Below are positions 11,661-24,823 of a DNA stretch of 64,000 nucleotides, one piece after another. The translations under genes were made by a program, and so were the position numbers. Numbering within the stretch: position 1 is the stretch's first letter; each line of letters begins with the position of its first letter. Source of the DNA: Prinsepia uniflora. Taxonomy: Eukaryota; Streptophyta; Magnoliopsida; Rosales; Rosaceae. The stretch covers positions 75,496,916 through 75,560,915 of the forward strand of contig CM064866.1 of the NCBI GenBank assembly GCA_032719365.1. The letters run 5' to 3'. Below the pieces are notes generated by a model. The model was not told the origin of the DNA, did not search any database, and worked only from the letters and a program-made list of their open reading frames with translations.

Positions 11661-12200
11661 CTCAGACAAACAGATAGATCGAAGGATAACTCGGTATACA
11701 ATTCGCATTGGAAGAAAGTCAATTTTCATTCAAAATGTGCAGGCCTATTGTGCTCGGCTTGCAAGAGCTTTACAACCTTCAGGAAAACAAAAAAGGAAAA
11801 TTACAAGGCACAGAGGACCGTCCTACACTAGCTCTTTTATCTGCTGCTCGTCGGCCTGTTCAACCTCAACCGGCTGCTCTGGCTCTATGTGAGGCTTTAC
11901 TGGCTCAGTTTCTGGTGGGACGCTAGGCTAGGGAACATCCTCTTCCTCCTCTCCCGACTCGTCCTCAAACATGTCGGCCGTAATGTCCTGGACGAGTGTA
12001 CGAGTGAGGACAACATCGGCAGCTGAGTAGAAGAAGACTCCGGGTAAGCAAGTTGTTGGGTCGTCAAAATCATATTGGTCCTACTCTTAAGAAATGGGCA
12101 CATCATCACACCGATTCTGCTCCCTTTGCCATTTGACACCATCACCCTTCGGATCATGACATGGTTGCCACTTGCACAACAGTACACAAATGCCATTCAC
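11661..12200 (-). other. Post-repeat Tat tail with a decayed antisense reading frame
   Basis: Downstream of the array, one minus-strand frame reads sensibly from about 12065 to 11835. It includes DDPTTCLPGVFFYSAADVV, then an acidic stretch rich in E and D, then a P/E-rich stretch (VPPETEPVKPHIEPEQPVE). There is one TAG at 11928-11930. Some Tat-lineage elements carry an extra antisense ORF between integrase and 3' LTR, and this could be a remnant of one. I do not recognise its domain. No LTR terminus was found up to the change to AT-rich DNA near 12240. Confidence 0.35.
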
Positions 12201-15200
12201 AAGCAAGGACTTTGGCGCTGCACGAATTAACCGGGTTTATAAGTATAAACTGAAATCCGTGAGGAAATAATTTAGAAACTCTCAATTTAATTGAATAATA
12301 TAAAAGATAATCACTAACATATAACTTTTAAAGGTTTTCTTATATACCTAAAAAACCCTAGGTTTAAAAAAGGGAAAACAAAAACTTTAATTAATAAAAA
12401 TTCTAAAAATAACCAAAACTCTTAACACTGGCTTTTGAGACCCTAAATGATGCTATTTGGCTCAAATAGCCCATGATCACTACGTAGTATTGATCATCTT
12501 GTCGTTTTCTTTCTAGAAATGTATCACACACTCCACTCTAAGCTCAGCCGTTAAGTCTGTAAATTACTATTACATCATTTTTGTACTTTTCGATCCATCT
12601 ACTCTTCAATTCATTCCGCTATCTGTTATATTACTTTAAATTTGCACTAGTTTCATTAATATTTGGGTAATATATATACAAACATATCTATGTATGTAAA
12701 TCGATATAACTCGAATTTTATTCCATTTCGATCCTTGAAATAGAAATTGAGAGTCGTATTTAATTAAAAAATGAGTGTTGAATTTGATTTTTCCATGCGG
12801 TTATGCACTCCTTAGTATGAATTCATCTTTTGAAGATCCAATTTATATTGTCTTAGAAAATTCTGAAAGCATTACTAATTAAAAGTATATAGCATGTCCT
12901 AAACCAATGAATTGCCCAATTTGAATAAAGATTGAGAAAGAAGAAGAATAAACTACTAATTGTCATCTTTTTGTATAATGCATGATTAGGATTCTATCCT
13001 TCAATTATTTTATAATTAAATTTAAAACACTTTTATAATTAAACTTATATATTATAATGGATCCTTTTAGCCAATTATGAAATCCGTGTTATTTGAGATC
13101 CAATAATAGGATATATATATATATATATATATAGGGGTAAGGGCTGGTGGAGGGTGTTTAGGCGATGAATTAGGGTTTAGGGTTAATAACAGGACTCGTT
13201 CCAAATTTTCATGGAAAAACCGGATCGTCCTTACTCCCTTCTGACAATTATTGTCAGACAAGGAATTAGGGTGTTATAGTTAAATTCTTGGATTTTGGCA
13301 CAAAATTCAATAACTAAATCCTAAACCAGAAGTGATTAATCTAATATTTTTAATATCGGATGATAAAAAAAATTTCAAATTTGAAGTTTAAAAGTATTTT
13401 TGAGGAATTTTTTTTCTTAATTATCTTATTTAAAGCTGTGACCTTATATTGCTTCTTAAAAAGAAAAAGTGAGGAAGAAACAAAAATTATAAGGGGGAGT
13501 AATGTTTATATAAAATAGAAATAAAAAAAAAATCTATCATATATGGATTAAAAGTTTTAAAGAGTTTTTGAATAATTATTATTGGGATTTGTGATAGGAA
13601 AATTTAAAAAATATAATTAAGAGAAATTTGAATAAATATTAATATTTTAAAAAACCAATCAATAGATAGTCGAATAAAAACAGTGACAAAGAATGCAAAT
13701 ATTTGATAAGATGGGCCGAATAAAGAAGCACTCATTTTGGGTTGAGCCGACAATTATATATGAAAACAAAAAGACCCAGCTGATTTTGGGGTTGAGCCGA
13801 ATGGATGGTTGCAGATTGTTGGCCCAAATTCTAAAACCATGGGCATTGGCAGCATTGGCATTCATTCAACATTTCAAATAATAAATTTTGACGTGGCTGT
13901 TTTCTTTTCTTCCCCAGATCGAATTGGCTTACTAAGAATACATTTAAGAAATTAAATTGGAAAAATATCTGAGAGGATCTTTGTGATTTGAAGGTAGGGA
14001 AAAAGTATGAATTGATGAACAATATTGGCAGTTAGCTTTACGTATTTGGTACTTAATTTTCTGAGTACGTACAAGATTAGGTGCGTATTACATCACTAAT
14101 TAATAATAATATTGCAGAATCCCAGTTCGATCGCTAGAAGAAAATCATCAACAAAAGGGCCTAACCCAATACGCCAATCATAATTCATCATTATTCTGGC
14201 TCTTAATTAAAAAAATATCGTGCGCAATCTCATCCTCACATACAAAAAGCTGTTGATGAAGGGGCAAGTTACTTAACCAGCCAGCATATCTAACTTTAAA
14301 TTGTTCACCGGCTACATAATCCAGATCCATGATCGAAGAGATTAGGTTGTTCTAATCTTGGATATATAACTCACTGTCTGTCTATACCTAGTGACGGAGT
14401 GACCTCAAATTAATAAGGGGCAACAAAACAAGAAATGAACCAGATATTTGTTTTTTTTTTTTTTTATTATTATCGGTTCAGTTCTTGATGACAAAAAACA
14501 AAAACAAGATATATATTATTAGTCGATTGCTGTGTGATATAGCGTTTTCTTTAGCAATAATTATGAGATTAGAGAAAGAAACAGAAATAGTAGGTCCAAC
14601 CCATCTCTCAACTCCATCATCAAAACCTCCAAAGTCCAAAATATATATGCTTCTTAATTAATATCTCAACTCACTTTCGACTTATACGTACACTGCGAGC
14701 AGCTGATATTATATATTTATATATATTACAGGTCCTTTGATCAATTACAATAGAGTTGACTTGTCTTAAGACTTGTTTTTCTATAATAATCATGTATGAT
14801 GGATATGCGCACACTAGTATTAAATTCGTAGCAAATTGTAAGATTTGGTTTAAATTGGATTAAATTTAACATTAATTATTAAGTGAAACTGTGAGATCAT
14901 AACGACAAATTTACGGGAGTTAGAATTATAATCATACATTATAAAAGAAATCAGCAATGAACGTGTATGGTTAAAAAAATAGTGGAATAATTTTAAAGTA
15001 AAGAATTATCATATTTCAATTTTTAAGTAAAATATAATTTTATTAAGAATTAATTAGTAATTTACTCAAAAATAAAAGATATAACCAAATATTCCAATGC
15101 TTTTCGATGAATATATATATATATATATATGCAACAATCTAATATACAATTAAAGAGACGCATGAAATAATGAAGCGTCCTCCTTGAAGAGCACGATTAT

Positions 15201-18200
15201 GAATTAAAGATATTGAAGGATTTGCGTGAAGAATATGAGAGACATGGCATGACCCATACTTCAACCAATGTTATTATATATTTTAATTAGCATGTTTTTA
15301 TATTATTGATTAAAGGGTGATATTTGAGATATATGTGGGGCCAAATGATGGATGACCAAAGGAATGTTTTGATGATCATCGATCTAACATTGGGACAATA
15401 TATCGTCCATGTCAACCTCACTGCAGGCTCACACCAAGGGGGGAAGACCAACACGGTGACGTTTCATACATAGGTCAACAAAGCCAATGATTAACGACTC
15501 GGCATTCTTTGGAATTTAGGAGCCTCCCCTCTAATTTGGTGGAAAATGCATTAGAAATGAATTGAATTAATTATTAGACTCTCAATGGAAGTCAATCTTG
15601 AGAGAGATGGGTACGTAGCTAGCTAGTTAGCTATGGAGTGGAGCCATTGACAACAAAACGTACCTTATATATTTAGAAAAAAAAAAAAAAGGATTGCATT
15701 TTGGGCAATGAGATTGTGAAATAGGAGAGTAGGTGAGGATCGACGACCTAAAAAAAATAATATTAGAATGCATAATTATTTGATGAAGATAATACAAAAT
15801 TTGAAAGTAGGGTTGCACGAAAAGGCAAGTTTAGAGCTTTAATTTTCACTTTAATCATTCTTAATTCCTTTCAACATACCTTATCCCCACACTAATAAAT
15901 ATATACTTAGTTGGTCATGAAGAAAAACACACTTTATTATGTCTTCAAACTATTAGTTGATTCAGATTTTAATTAAATCATAAAGCAAGACACACATATT
16001 AAAAGTCGAAACTTCTTTTCTTATTTTTGTAGGTCATGATATGAATGGAGAAAAAAAAAATGAGATGTAGAATGGACGGCTGTGGCGATAGGGTTTTGTT
16101 TCACTTGGTTTGGGGTTGCCTAAGGATGGCTAGGCAAACACAAGTTGGATTTACAAAATCAAAATGGTCCATTCCCTTATTAGATTGGACTCAAATGAAA
16201 CCACATGCATTGCTAGTCAGCTACTGTCCGTGGCCACACAATGACTCTATTTTTTGGAGTTTTTTAAACACCTACGTTCCAATTCGATCGATCAATTTCT
16301 CATTTAGTCTAAAAAAGTAAATCGAGAATATATTGCAGCTGGATGTTCCTGTTAGTACTTAGCATCATTTTCACTCGGGCATGACACGGATCCGTAGTAC
16401 TACTATTCTAAAGGCCCTTTTTTTTTTTTTCTGGGATCCAACCTGTTTTGCGCCATGTGTATGCACATCTCAATTTTGGCTCAGCCTGACATCACTTTCG
16501 TATAATATTCTATTTATATCAAGATGCATGAATTACGTATACTCCAGTGCAGATTAGAGAAGGCCGGGTAATCATTTGACGGAAATTAATGAAAGGTCTG
16601 TACTCTATTAGAGAAGTGATGCACTAAGTGCACCTCCCAAAACTAAGAACTCGTGTGCAGATTGCTGCTACTGAGTTTAGATTTTTTGCTAATATAGATT
16701 TATGAATTGACGGAATGATAATTCTTTGTTCACATTGATTTTGATCTATCGCTGCTTTACATATTTTTGGAGAGGCACATTTTACTAGAAAAAGATAAAT
16801 ACATACAGGGTATAGTGGTGATTTTTGGATCGTATGTATACTTTAGTTGCAGTAACATCGATACTGACGAGAAATCCTCTCCATTTCTGCAATCACAACA
16901 AGACTGTACTATAACAAATTAAAGGACACGAAAGGTGCACTTGTAAAAATCATTCCAAATTAAGTCTCTGGAAGAATAAATTTGTTTCAACACGACCGCT
17001 ACCGCGTAAGTGTGGATGTATATTCCATTCATCCCATTCTTCTTTATCTTCTATGTACATGTTGATTTCTTAATTCAGACAGCCAAATACAAACTTAGAA
17101 AGAATTAATTTAGGCATCCAAGTTAATTAATTATGTATATTAATCACTCAAATGCGACTACACCGATCGATTAGCTACCAGGGAGATTAATTTAAAGATT
17201 ATTAGGTAATAAGGGATGTGGTAGAGAGTCACAGTGCATGACATGAGCATGAGGATCTAAAGTGGTCATAGATCTCTTGGGCAAGGTGAAAGGAACAATT
17301 CTGAATGTAAAAAAATACAAACAACAAAATCCAAGAGTTGGATGCATATATGCCGGCGCCTGTCACCTAATTTCCTTTCCTTTCCTTTTATCAAATTATC
17401 AATATATGTACGCAAAAAAAAATCCAGTAAAAGTAGAACCTCTCTGTCTTATTCCCAAATCTCAACGTACATGCACCATCCATTGCCGACTGACTCTTCT
17501 CTTATCTCCATTAAGCCAATATATATATATATATATATATCGATTAACATTTCAATTCCCTCTTTTCATTTATTATTTAATATCAAACTCATCGTCAGTC
17601 TAATGCAAAATCTACTGCTCTCATTTTAAAATATGTAAGTATACTGTGTGCTCCACTCGATATAAATTTATTTTCCAGACGTGGACGGTAGATTATTTAG
17701 TACTGTTCAATCTCAACCCCAGCCGCCCATGCAGTAGCTGTGGAGCCAGATTCACTGCAGAAAAACCCCATGATTCAGCTCTTACAATAGACGGCTGTGA
17801 TTGGATAGGAGGTGAGGAGAAGGCTACGTGTTGGCCAGGCAAAATCATATGAAGGACTCTTGTTGTAGAGCTCTGCTTAGCTAGAGGCCCCAGTGTCGAC
17901 GCACGCGCGCCTGCCACGCCTGGGTCCCAGGTTGACTCATATTGCCTTCTCAAAGGTATTCCAGGCCATGACTCATATGCTTGCACGTATATATATACGT
18001 ATCAAATCGAACTCTCTTCCTCAACTTGTTAAGGTTATTATTAATATTAATATTACTCAATTGGAGGCTCAAGTTAAGGTTATTTATTAAGCCGTCAATG
18101 ATGATTTTTCTTAATTACCAGTTAATTTACTAATTACCAATTTTTTGAAAAAAAAAATTAAAAGCGAATCAAGAATTCAAATTAAACTTTCATGATTGCA

Positions 18201-21040
18201 TGGAATACAGAATTAAGTCGATTATATCTTCATTTTGTTTAAATTGTATGAATCATTTAGTATATGGATATACTTAGGTTGAATTGTTATGCATACTTTT
18301 AATTCTCTTGTGAATCGTAATTAGGTTCTTTTTTTTATAATTATATTTTATATTTAATTTATTCATAATTAATTAAAAAAATCACATTACACTTGTTTTC
18401 AATTTTAAAAAAGAGCAAAACTACAACTTAAAATATTGACCATTTTAGAAGTCAACATTAGGTAGTGATCCATTGTATTAACATGTATGATCGAATTGCT
18501 AAAAAAAAGGAAAAAAAAAATATTAGGTGGTGGTCCATTATTAAATGTATTTTTCCACACAGAAGCAAAAAAGCAGTGAAGCTAATTTTATTATAAATAT
18601 ATATGTATATATACACATTCACTTTGTATGATTATTGATTAATACAGCATACCCAAATTCTTCCACACGTGGAACTTTGACAAAATCCTATATGTGTATA
18701 TATATATATATATATATAGGATATGATCGATCAGTATATATAATGACTCTCCAAATATATTTTCTTCCTCGCATTATTAAGGGTTGAAAACAGACATAAT
18801 AAGAAAGTAACGTACAATTAAGAACTATATATTCCATGTCGGGGATTAGGAAGACTCGGATAAACATTTTAGCTTATTCTTGACTGCAAATTAGATATCA
18901 GTTTTATATCTCAATCAATTATCTGGGAATACATTTAACTTAAAATTCGAATTTTCATTGGATTACTCACTCGTAATTATATTATTATTGACTTTACTAT
19001 GGTGCTATATATAATTATAGCTAAATCACTTATTACTCCTTAAAAGTATGGTTAATTGAGAAAAAAAAATGAGGAGAAGACTCATGGATCGGACCTAACA
19101 TATATACATATTGACTTTCAATGTGAGCGGTCAACTATTTTCTTAATGTTTTTGTGTTGAACTTGTTGACGGTACATCCAACAATGTCATTAATTAGCTT
19201 TTCGTAAAAGCATTGTCTAAGGAGGAGTAAGCAAGTTTTTCAATATACATGGGCTGTAAGTTGGCGTTTTGCTTACTCGCGATTGATTTCCAAATTGAAA
19301 TTGAATGATTCTGACCATACATACATCTGCAACTTAGTATTTTTTTTTTAATTAATTTGTTGCGCATCATGAACATTCATCGATCGTGTAGTCCTAGCTA
19401 GCTACTCAGTTTTAGTCCAAAGCCAATTGTCTTCTTCTACTTGTACTCTACATCTGATGATTTACAAAGGAAATTCTTTTGAGATTTTGTTTTTTTTTTG
19501 TTTTTTTAGCTACTTAAATGCGTATTATCATGAATGAACGTTGTCATTTTATTCTTTATATACCTCATGAATCATCATTTTAATATTAGCAATCTTTACA
19601 ACAAAATCAACCGAACCTGAGATCGATTGTTTAATTAGCTAGTCATTCATGTAGTTAAAACTTTGATTTGTTTGATATGCATAAAGACTAAATTATCTCC
19701 AATTAAATTGATATTTTTCTAAAAATAATTTTAAAATAACAATTTAAAAATGAACGATTATTCCAATTGCAACATTATATAGAATTCGTTAAATTAAAAA
19801 ATGAAATGAGAAAATTCCCTCAATATTCTTCATATGAGAAACGCAAGATCGAATTTCTTTTCATTAAAAGATAAAATGTTAATCGTTGAAAATTTCTGCG
19901 AAAAAAATTCACATTTCAAATTAGTTGATGTTGTGTATCAACTAAACCTACAAGGTTTCGGGGGGATCCGAATGTGGAAATTTCAGACTTCAATTTGGAA
20001 AATTGAGAAGCCTAGCTATATTAGTTGTCAAGTCAACTGGTGAACTATATATACCCTCCATTGATTGACCTGAAAGAGTGAGTATAGAGCCATATCTTCT
20101 TCCTACTTAACTTCCAAGTTTCTCTCAAAAAAAAAAAAAACAAAAAACAAAAAAACTTCCAAGTTCCAAACTTGTGGGCCTTAAATTTTTATCCTTTTAA
20201 TCGTCTTTTAAGATCGATCTTGAAAAATTAAACTTGCAGACTCAAAGTTGGCACCCCTGGCTGCAGGCTATTCATCCAAACTGCTTTAAGTATTTCAATA
20301 ATCGAATTGTTCTAATGAGTCATTGAATAAATGGTAATCAAAAGTGTGAGAGCCACTTGCCTCTCTTGTGATTCGTACGTGAAGCCGCGGGATTAGAAAT
20401 TTAGAACACAGAAGCGTAACTCGATCGTAATCATATACGCGGTCCATGGTAGTCCCCCAGGGGCCCTGGATTTATACATCCTAGGGTTAATTCATCCCAC
20501 TTTACTAATATTATTCTTTTATTAAATAATATTTTCGGGAGTTAAAGTATTTTTTATAAAATATTATCACGTTAAACGTAAATTTAAAGTCTTTTTTTTT
20601 TTAATCCTTGATTACTAACGGTGCTGTGGTGTGGCGGTCGGATTGATTCTAAAATTTTTTGAACCATCCGATTTGAAGTCCAAAACGGTGCTGTGGCAGT
20701 CGGATCAAACACCATCATCATCAATCCCTTTATTCACAAGGAACATCAGAATTTTCCACACAAAAATGATAAAAAAAAAAAATAGAATAAAATAACTATT
20801 AAAAACAGAAAAGCAAGAGAGAAGGGCATATAATAATAAAATTGTATAACAAGAGAATAAATAAATAAAAACATCGATTAGTTTATTCAAAGCAGCTAAA
20901 AGATAATTCGATTCAGAAGGCTCTCTCTCATTTGTCCAATCATCCCCTCGAAAAGAAAAAGAAATAAACAAAATGTCAACCGGATTCCTGTAAATAATTT
21001 GCCACTACGGTCCGTACCCTCCCTCTAAACCCTTTGATGT
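12201..21040. other. AT-rich intergenic DNA, no gene supported
   Basis: About 8.8 kb without a credible coding region. The short frames here lack family resemblance, and I see no splice-supported gene, tRNA or known miRNA. It holds (AT)n microsatellites at 13111-13133, 15111-15130, 17519-17540 and 18697-18718, poly-A/T runs, and a short direct repeat of the words ACGGTGCTGTGG and CGGTCGGAT or CAGTCGGAT at about 20619-20642 and 20685-20705. The last 1-2 kb is presumably the promoter region of the bHLH gene. Confidence 0.6.
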
Positions 21041-21046
21041 ATAACT

Positions 21047-21054
21047 TATATAAA
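21047..21054 (+). promoter_or_regulatory. Probable TATA box of the bHLH gene
   Basis: TATATAAA lies 73 bp before the start codon at 21127, leaving a 5' leader of about 40-50 nt. An AAACCCT telo-box-like word occurs just upstream near 21027. The assignment rests on sequence and spacing only. Confidence 0.5.
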
Positions 21055-21126
21055 TTGCAACTCACACAGGCCACCAAGCTCACAAAAGCATATCATACTA
21101 TTTTTTAACAACTAAAAATAAAAAAC

Positions 21127-23418
21127 ATGGCGGAAGAGATTGAAGCCGGAATCTGTGGGAACAGCTGGTGGACTTCATCGAGACACGCGATGGCAGCACC
21201 GCCGGGGTTTAATGATCACATGGCGGTAAGCTTTGGGTGCCCCAACGACATGGTGGACATGAAGGCAATAACAAGCAGCCGGGCTTCTTGTGGTGAGACG
21301 ATTAATATTAATTCAGCTCATCATCTTGAGGTTTCTGATGATGATGATGTTCATAGTAATTCTATTGGTTATGATCAATATCATGAAGATGTTCATGGTA
21401 GCCCTAGGCCTTGTGTTTTGATTCATTCAACCTTGCAAATGTTAGGTTTTGGTCTTTCTTCATCGACGGTGCACCCCCCGGATTTCGACCAGGCTTTGCT
21501 CCTGTAAGTTCATTCATTCATTTTAATTCCATTTCTACGTACTTAACCAGTGAACCCGGCCTGAAGGGGAAACGATTTTTACACTCCTAATCTAATTTAT
21601 TTGTTTCTTAAATTGATTATGTTTTGTTTTGATTTTCACCGTAATTTATTGCAGCGGTCGACACAATGATCCCATGCTTCAAGAACATATGGGTGACACT
21701 AATAAGTTGAATTACCCGAACGAAGATTCACCACCCTCTATAATCAACGGTTTCAAGCCCCTCAATCAAGATTTCTCTTTAGAACAACTGGGCTCATCTT
21801 CTCCTCCTGGCTTCCCTATAAGCAGCTCATCTTCCTCATCACCACCAGCTAATTCATATGGCTTCCCCTCAACATTATTGCAAAGTTTATTTGATCCTGA
21901 AGTGGCCCAACCCCAACAATCACTTTTCAACAATAGTAGTAGCTTCTCTAACCAACTATTGTTACCACCTTCTCCTACCGGTGCTTGTTGGCCTCCTAGA
22001 TACTCCCCTAGCAGTTGCCTAAGACCCTCATCACTTCCAAAACAATTACAACCAACCGGTAGGGGTGGTGGTGGTGGTAGCTTGCACTTCTCCAATAATG
22101 TCAACACACCCTTTTGGAACTCCCCACCTTCCGAATTACATTCTAATAGTAGTCATTTTTCATCCTCACAGTCACAATATGCACCACCTCCTTCTTCAGC
22201 CTTTCATGAACAGAAACCCAATAATTCCCACAATAACTTTACCAGCAAGGTAATTCAATTTTTACTATCTACTGATCTTAAAATCACATATCATGATCAG
22301 TTCCACGACAAAGTTTGAGGTAACTAATCATGTTGATGTTGAAATTTCAGGGCAATGGTCATGAGGATGCCCAAGACTCAAGCCCATCGATTGGGAAAAA
22401 AAGTGGGAGTAGCAGCAGCGGCTGTGAGCCTGCAGTATTCAAAAGAGCACGAATTGAGACACCTTCACCCTTACCCACTTTTAAGGTAGAGACACATCCC
22501 ATCAAGCTTTTTGGCATCGAAGCTTGCTACAAATATTGCTACCTTGCTTTCTCTCTGTCAAAGTGATTTTTAATCTTAATTTCCTTTTAAATATATATAT
22601 CATAATTATGACAGGATTTAATTAGTTAATTAAAACTTAATTAAAGCCTTAGTTGATTATGAATTTGTTATTGATTAGGTTCGGAAAGAGAAGCTAGGGG
22701 ACCGGATCACTGCTCTCCAGCAATTGGTTTCGCCTTTCGGAAAGGTGCAGTTTTTGTTTGTTTTCTTTCTCATTGATAGATTGCTACTTTATTCATGAAA
22801 AAGAAAAGGAAAAAAAAAGGACTTTACTAATCTGTTCAATTTCAAAGCAATATTCAAACTTACCTTCAAATTAATCCTTTTTTGTTCTTCTTTTTCAGAC
22901 TGATACAGCTTCTGTCCTCCACGAAGCTATTGAGTACATCAAATTCCTGCACGATCAAGTCATAGTACGTTCCTTTAATTGATTAGTATCTCCTTTTCTT
23001 TTGTTACTTCAACTTCAACTATTAAAATTAAGGAACCCTAATTTCATCAAACACATATATATATTTACAATCAATATTAATTTTAGAGTAATTACGTCGA
23101 CCCAAATTTCCTTGAGTTTTTTAGTACGTATCACACGTGATTGTAACTTGTAAGATAAATTTATTGATTATCATTTTATATCATATGTCAATTCATATTT
23201 ATTATTTCAAATAGTCATATCCGTTAACACAAGAGTGTATATGTTTATTAATTTGTTGCTGTGGCTTTCAGGTCTTAAGTACTCCATATATGAAAAATGG
23301 AGGTCCCATGCAACACCAACAAGGCGGTGATCACAAGGAGGTGGAAGGAGCAAGACAAGACCTTCAAAGCCGAGGATGTGTGTTTGGTTCCAATTTCAAG
23401 CACATTCCCTGTAGCTAA
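21127..23418 (+). CDS. bHLH transcription factor, bHLH112/bHLH123-like, C-terminus frameshifted
   Basis: Six coding exons with GT..AG introns fit: 21127-21503, 21655-22249, 22351-22485, 22679-22744, 22899-22964 and 23272-23418, giving 461 codons. The N-terminus (MAEEIEAGICGNSWW) and LQMLGFGLSSS match this plant bHLH subgroup. The middle is Ser/Pro/Gln-rich and low in complexity. Residues from about 360 hold FKRARIETPSPLPTFK, then the helix-loop-helix LGDRITALQQLVSPFGK and TASVLHEAIEYIKFLHDQV. The basic region lacks the H-E-R pattern of E-box binders, as is usual in this subgroup. These are nuclear dimerising regulators. In the last exon the frame stops at TAA 23416, but the +1 frame from about 23370 to TGA 23468 encodes the C-terminus expected for the family (VPISSTFPVANETTADFW). 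One extra base therefore seems present. It could be a real lesion, an allele or a sequence error. Confidence 0.88.
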
Positions 23419-23470
23419 TGAGACCACAGCCGATTTTTGGACACCAACATTTGGAGCAACTTTCAGGTGA

Positions 23471-24823
23471 TTTTTGGTCCATCGAATCGGTCCGATTTCG
23501 AGGATATTACTAGAAGCCGAACTGATCGATGGTACCAAATCTTGGGGGACAGAGAATAACACGTACGCCGGGCCAACTGCTAGCAGAGAACTGATTGATG
23601 ATGATGATATTGGGGTAGGGCAAGCAAGTGATTAATTAGTGACCATTATTAATTGTATTAATATTATATTAGTTAGAGATCGAAGTGGGACGTTTGGAAC
23701 AGGAACAGGAACAGGTGCTAAATTTAGCGGAAGCCGACATTAATTAATTAGTTTAATTAATTAATCAATTAGGGTTGTTGTTGGCAATAGCTGAATTTAG
23801 CAGATGGGGGTACGTAATTAAAGACCTGCCTCTGATTTGTTCCTGTTTATATGTATTTTGTCAGGGATGGCATTACCCATTTGCCACCACCTTTTAATAA
23901 TTTTCATATAAATATTAATATTATGATGTCATGATCTCATGGAAGAAGTAAAATAAATAAACAAATTCATTAAATGTATATATTTTGATCCATTTTTGAA
24001 AGATGAGTGAGTGGAGGTTATTTGATTGGAGGCTTAGCTTTGTTTATTATATATATATATTTGGAATGTGGTAGTGGGAAGTCAGAGGGCGGCCCACTTC
24101 TTCCTGCATTTAGGGTTTCTGGTGACTCTGGTCATCACTCGTGAGAAGCAGATAGAGAGAGATGGAGAGTCAGAAAGTTAGAGCTGCTGCATGCGCGTGT
24201 AAAACCATATACAAAATATATTAACACATAAGTAAGTTGGATTGTAATAGTGTAATCATGAATATATACGAGTGATTAAATATTTTCAGTAATAAGTGGC
24301 TAAGGATAATTTTAATTAATATACGTCTAAATTAACAATCTTAATGACAATAATAAATATTATTAGTAAATACTTTCAGTACTCAAACGTATATATAGAA
24401 GGAGGTAATAGTAAGTTTGATAAGTAATTTGGTTGGTTTTGTGTGTTTGGCCGGGCATGCATTTACATGCAATTAACTTATTGTGAGTGAAAGCAACGCA
24501 TATACATGCAGGGGGTAAAAGCTTTTCCCACTTTCCCCAACACACCATCTCACTATGTATGTATTTGTTACTTTCACAATCATTATAGCTGCTCTTGCAG
24601 TGCATATCATGATATTACCGGTCACAACAAATTACCCAATTTTTTTAAACTTTAATTTAAATTCATCATTTTCAATAAATTTATTCCTTTACATAAGTAT
24701 TGTGTGGCTTTATTGAATAGTCTTGTCAAACAAATATCGTCTAAATATGGGTGAAAATATCATATTTTACAAAAATATCTACATTTAAATTAATAGATAT
24801 ATCGATTTTGATATCGATATCGG
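23471..24823. other. bHLH 3' flank and AT-rich intergenic DNA
   Basis: No coding region seen. It contains the probable 3' UTR of the bHLH gene (possible poly-A signal words AATAAATAAA near 23952), a TTAATTAATTAA-rich patch near 23740-23772, and ordinary AT-rich sequence. Confidence 0.5.

Larger units (their letters stand above)
2014..12200 (+). mobile_element. Decayed Tat-lineage Ty3/gypsy retrotransposon (interrupted)
   Basis: The order of domains is gag, aspartic protease, reverse transcriptase, Ty3-type RNase H, a second archaeal-type RNase H, integrase, then a tandem-repeat 3' region. The dual RNase H and the 3' tandem repeats are known marks of the Tat/Ogre/Retand lineage. Three foreign insertions split gag (an LTR ending at 2013, a solo LTR at 2422-5534, a MITE at 5592-6161). 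No 5' LTR is in the window and I could not recognise a 3' LTR, so the right limit near 12200 is only approximate. Several stops and frameshifts make the copy non-autonomous. It is the oldest-looking retroelement in the window, since the others are nested in it. Confidence 0.8.

Noticed and set aside
16045..16320. 91-codon frame in AT-rich DNA
   Set aside because: No recognisable domain, no splice context, composition like the surrounding intergenic sequence.
17720..17960. GC-richer patch considered as a possible gene or miRNA precursor
   Set aside because: No long hairpin with a known mature sequence and no coding homology could be seen by eye.
21766..22107. Antisense frame over the bHLH gene
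   Set aside because: It is the shadow of exon 2 of the bHLH gene, driven by its Ser/Pro-rich codons.
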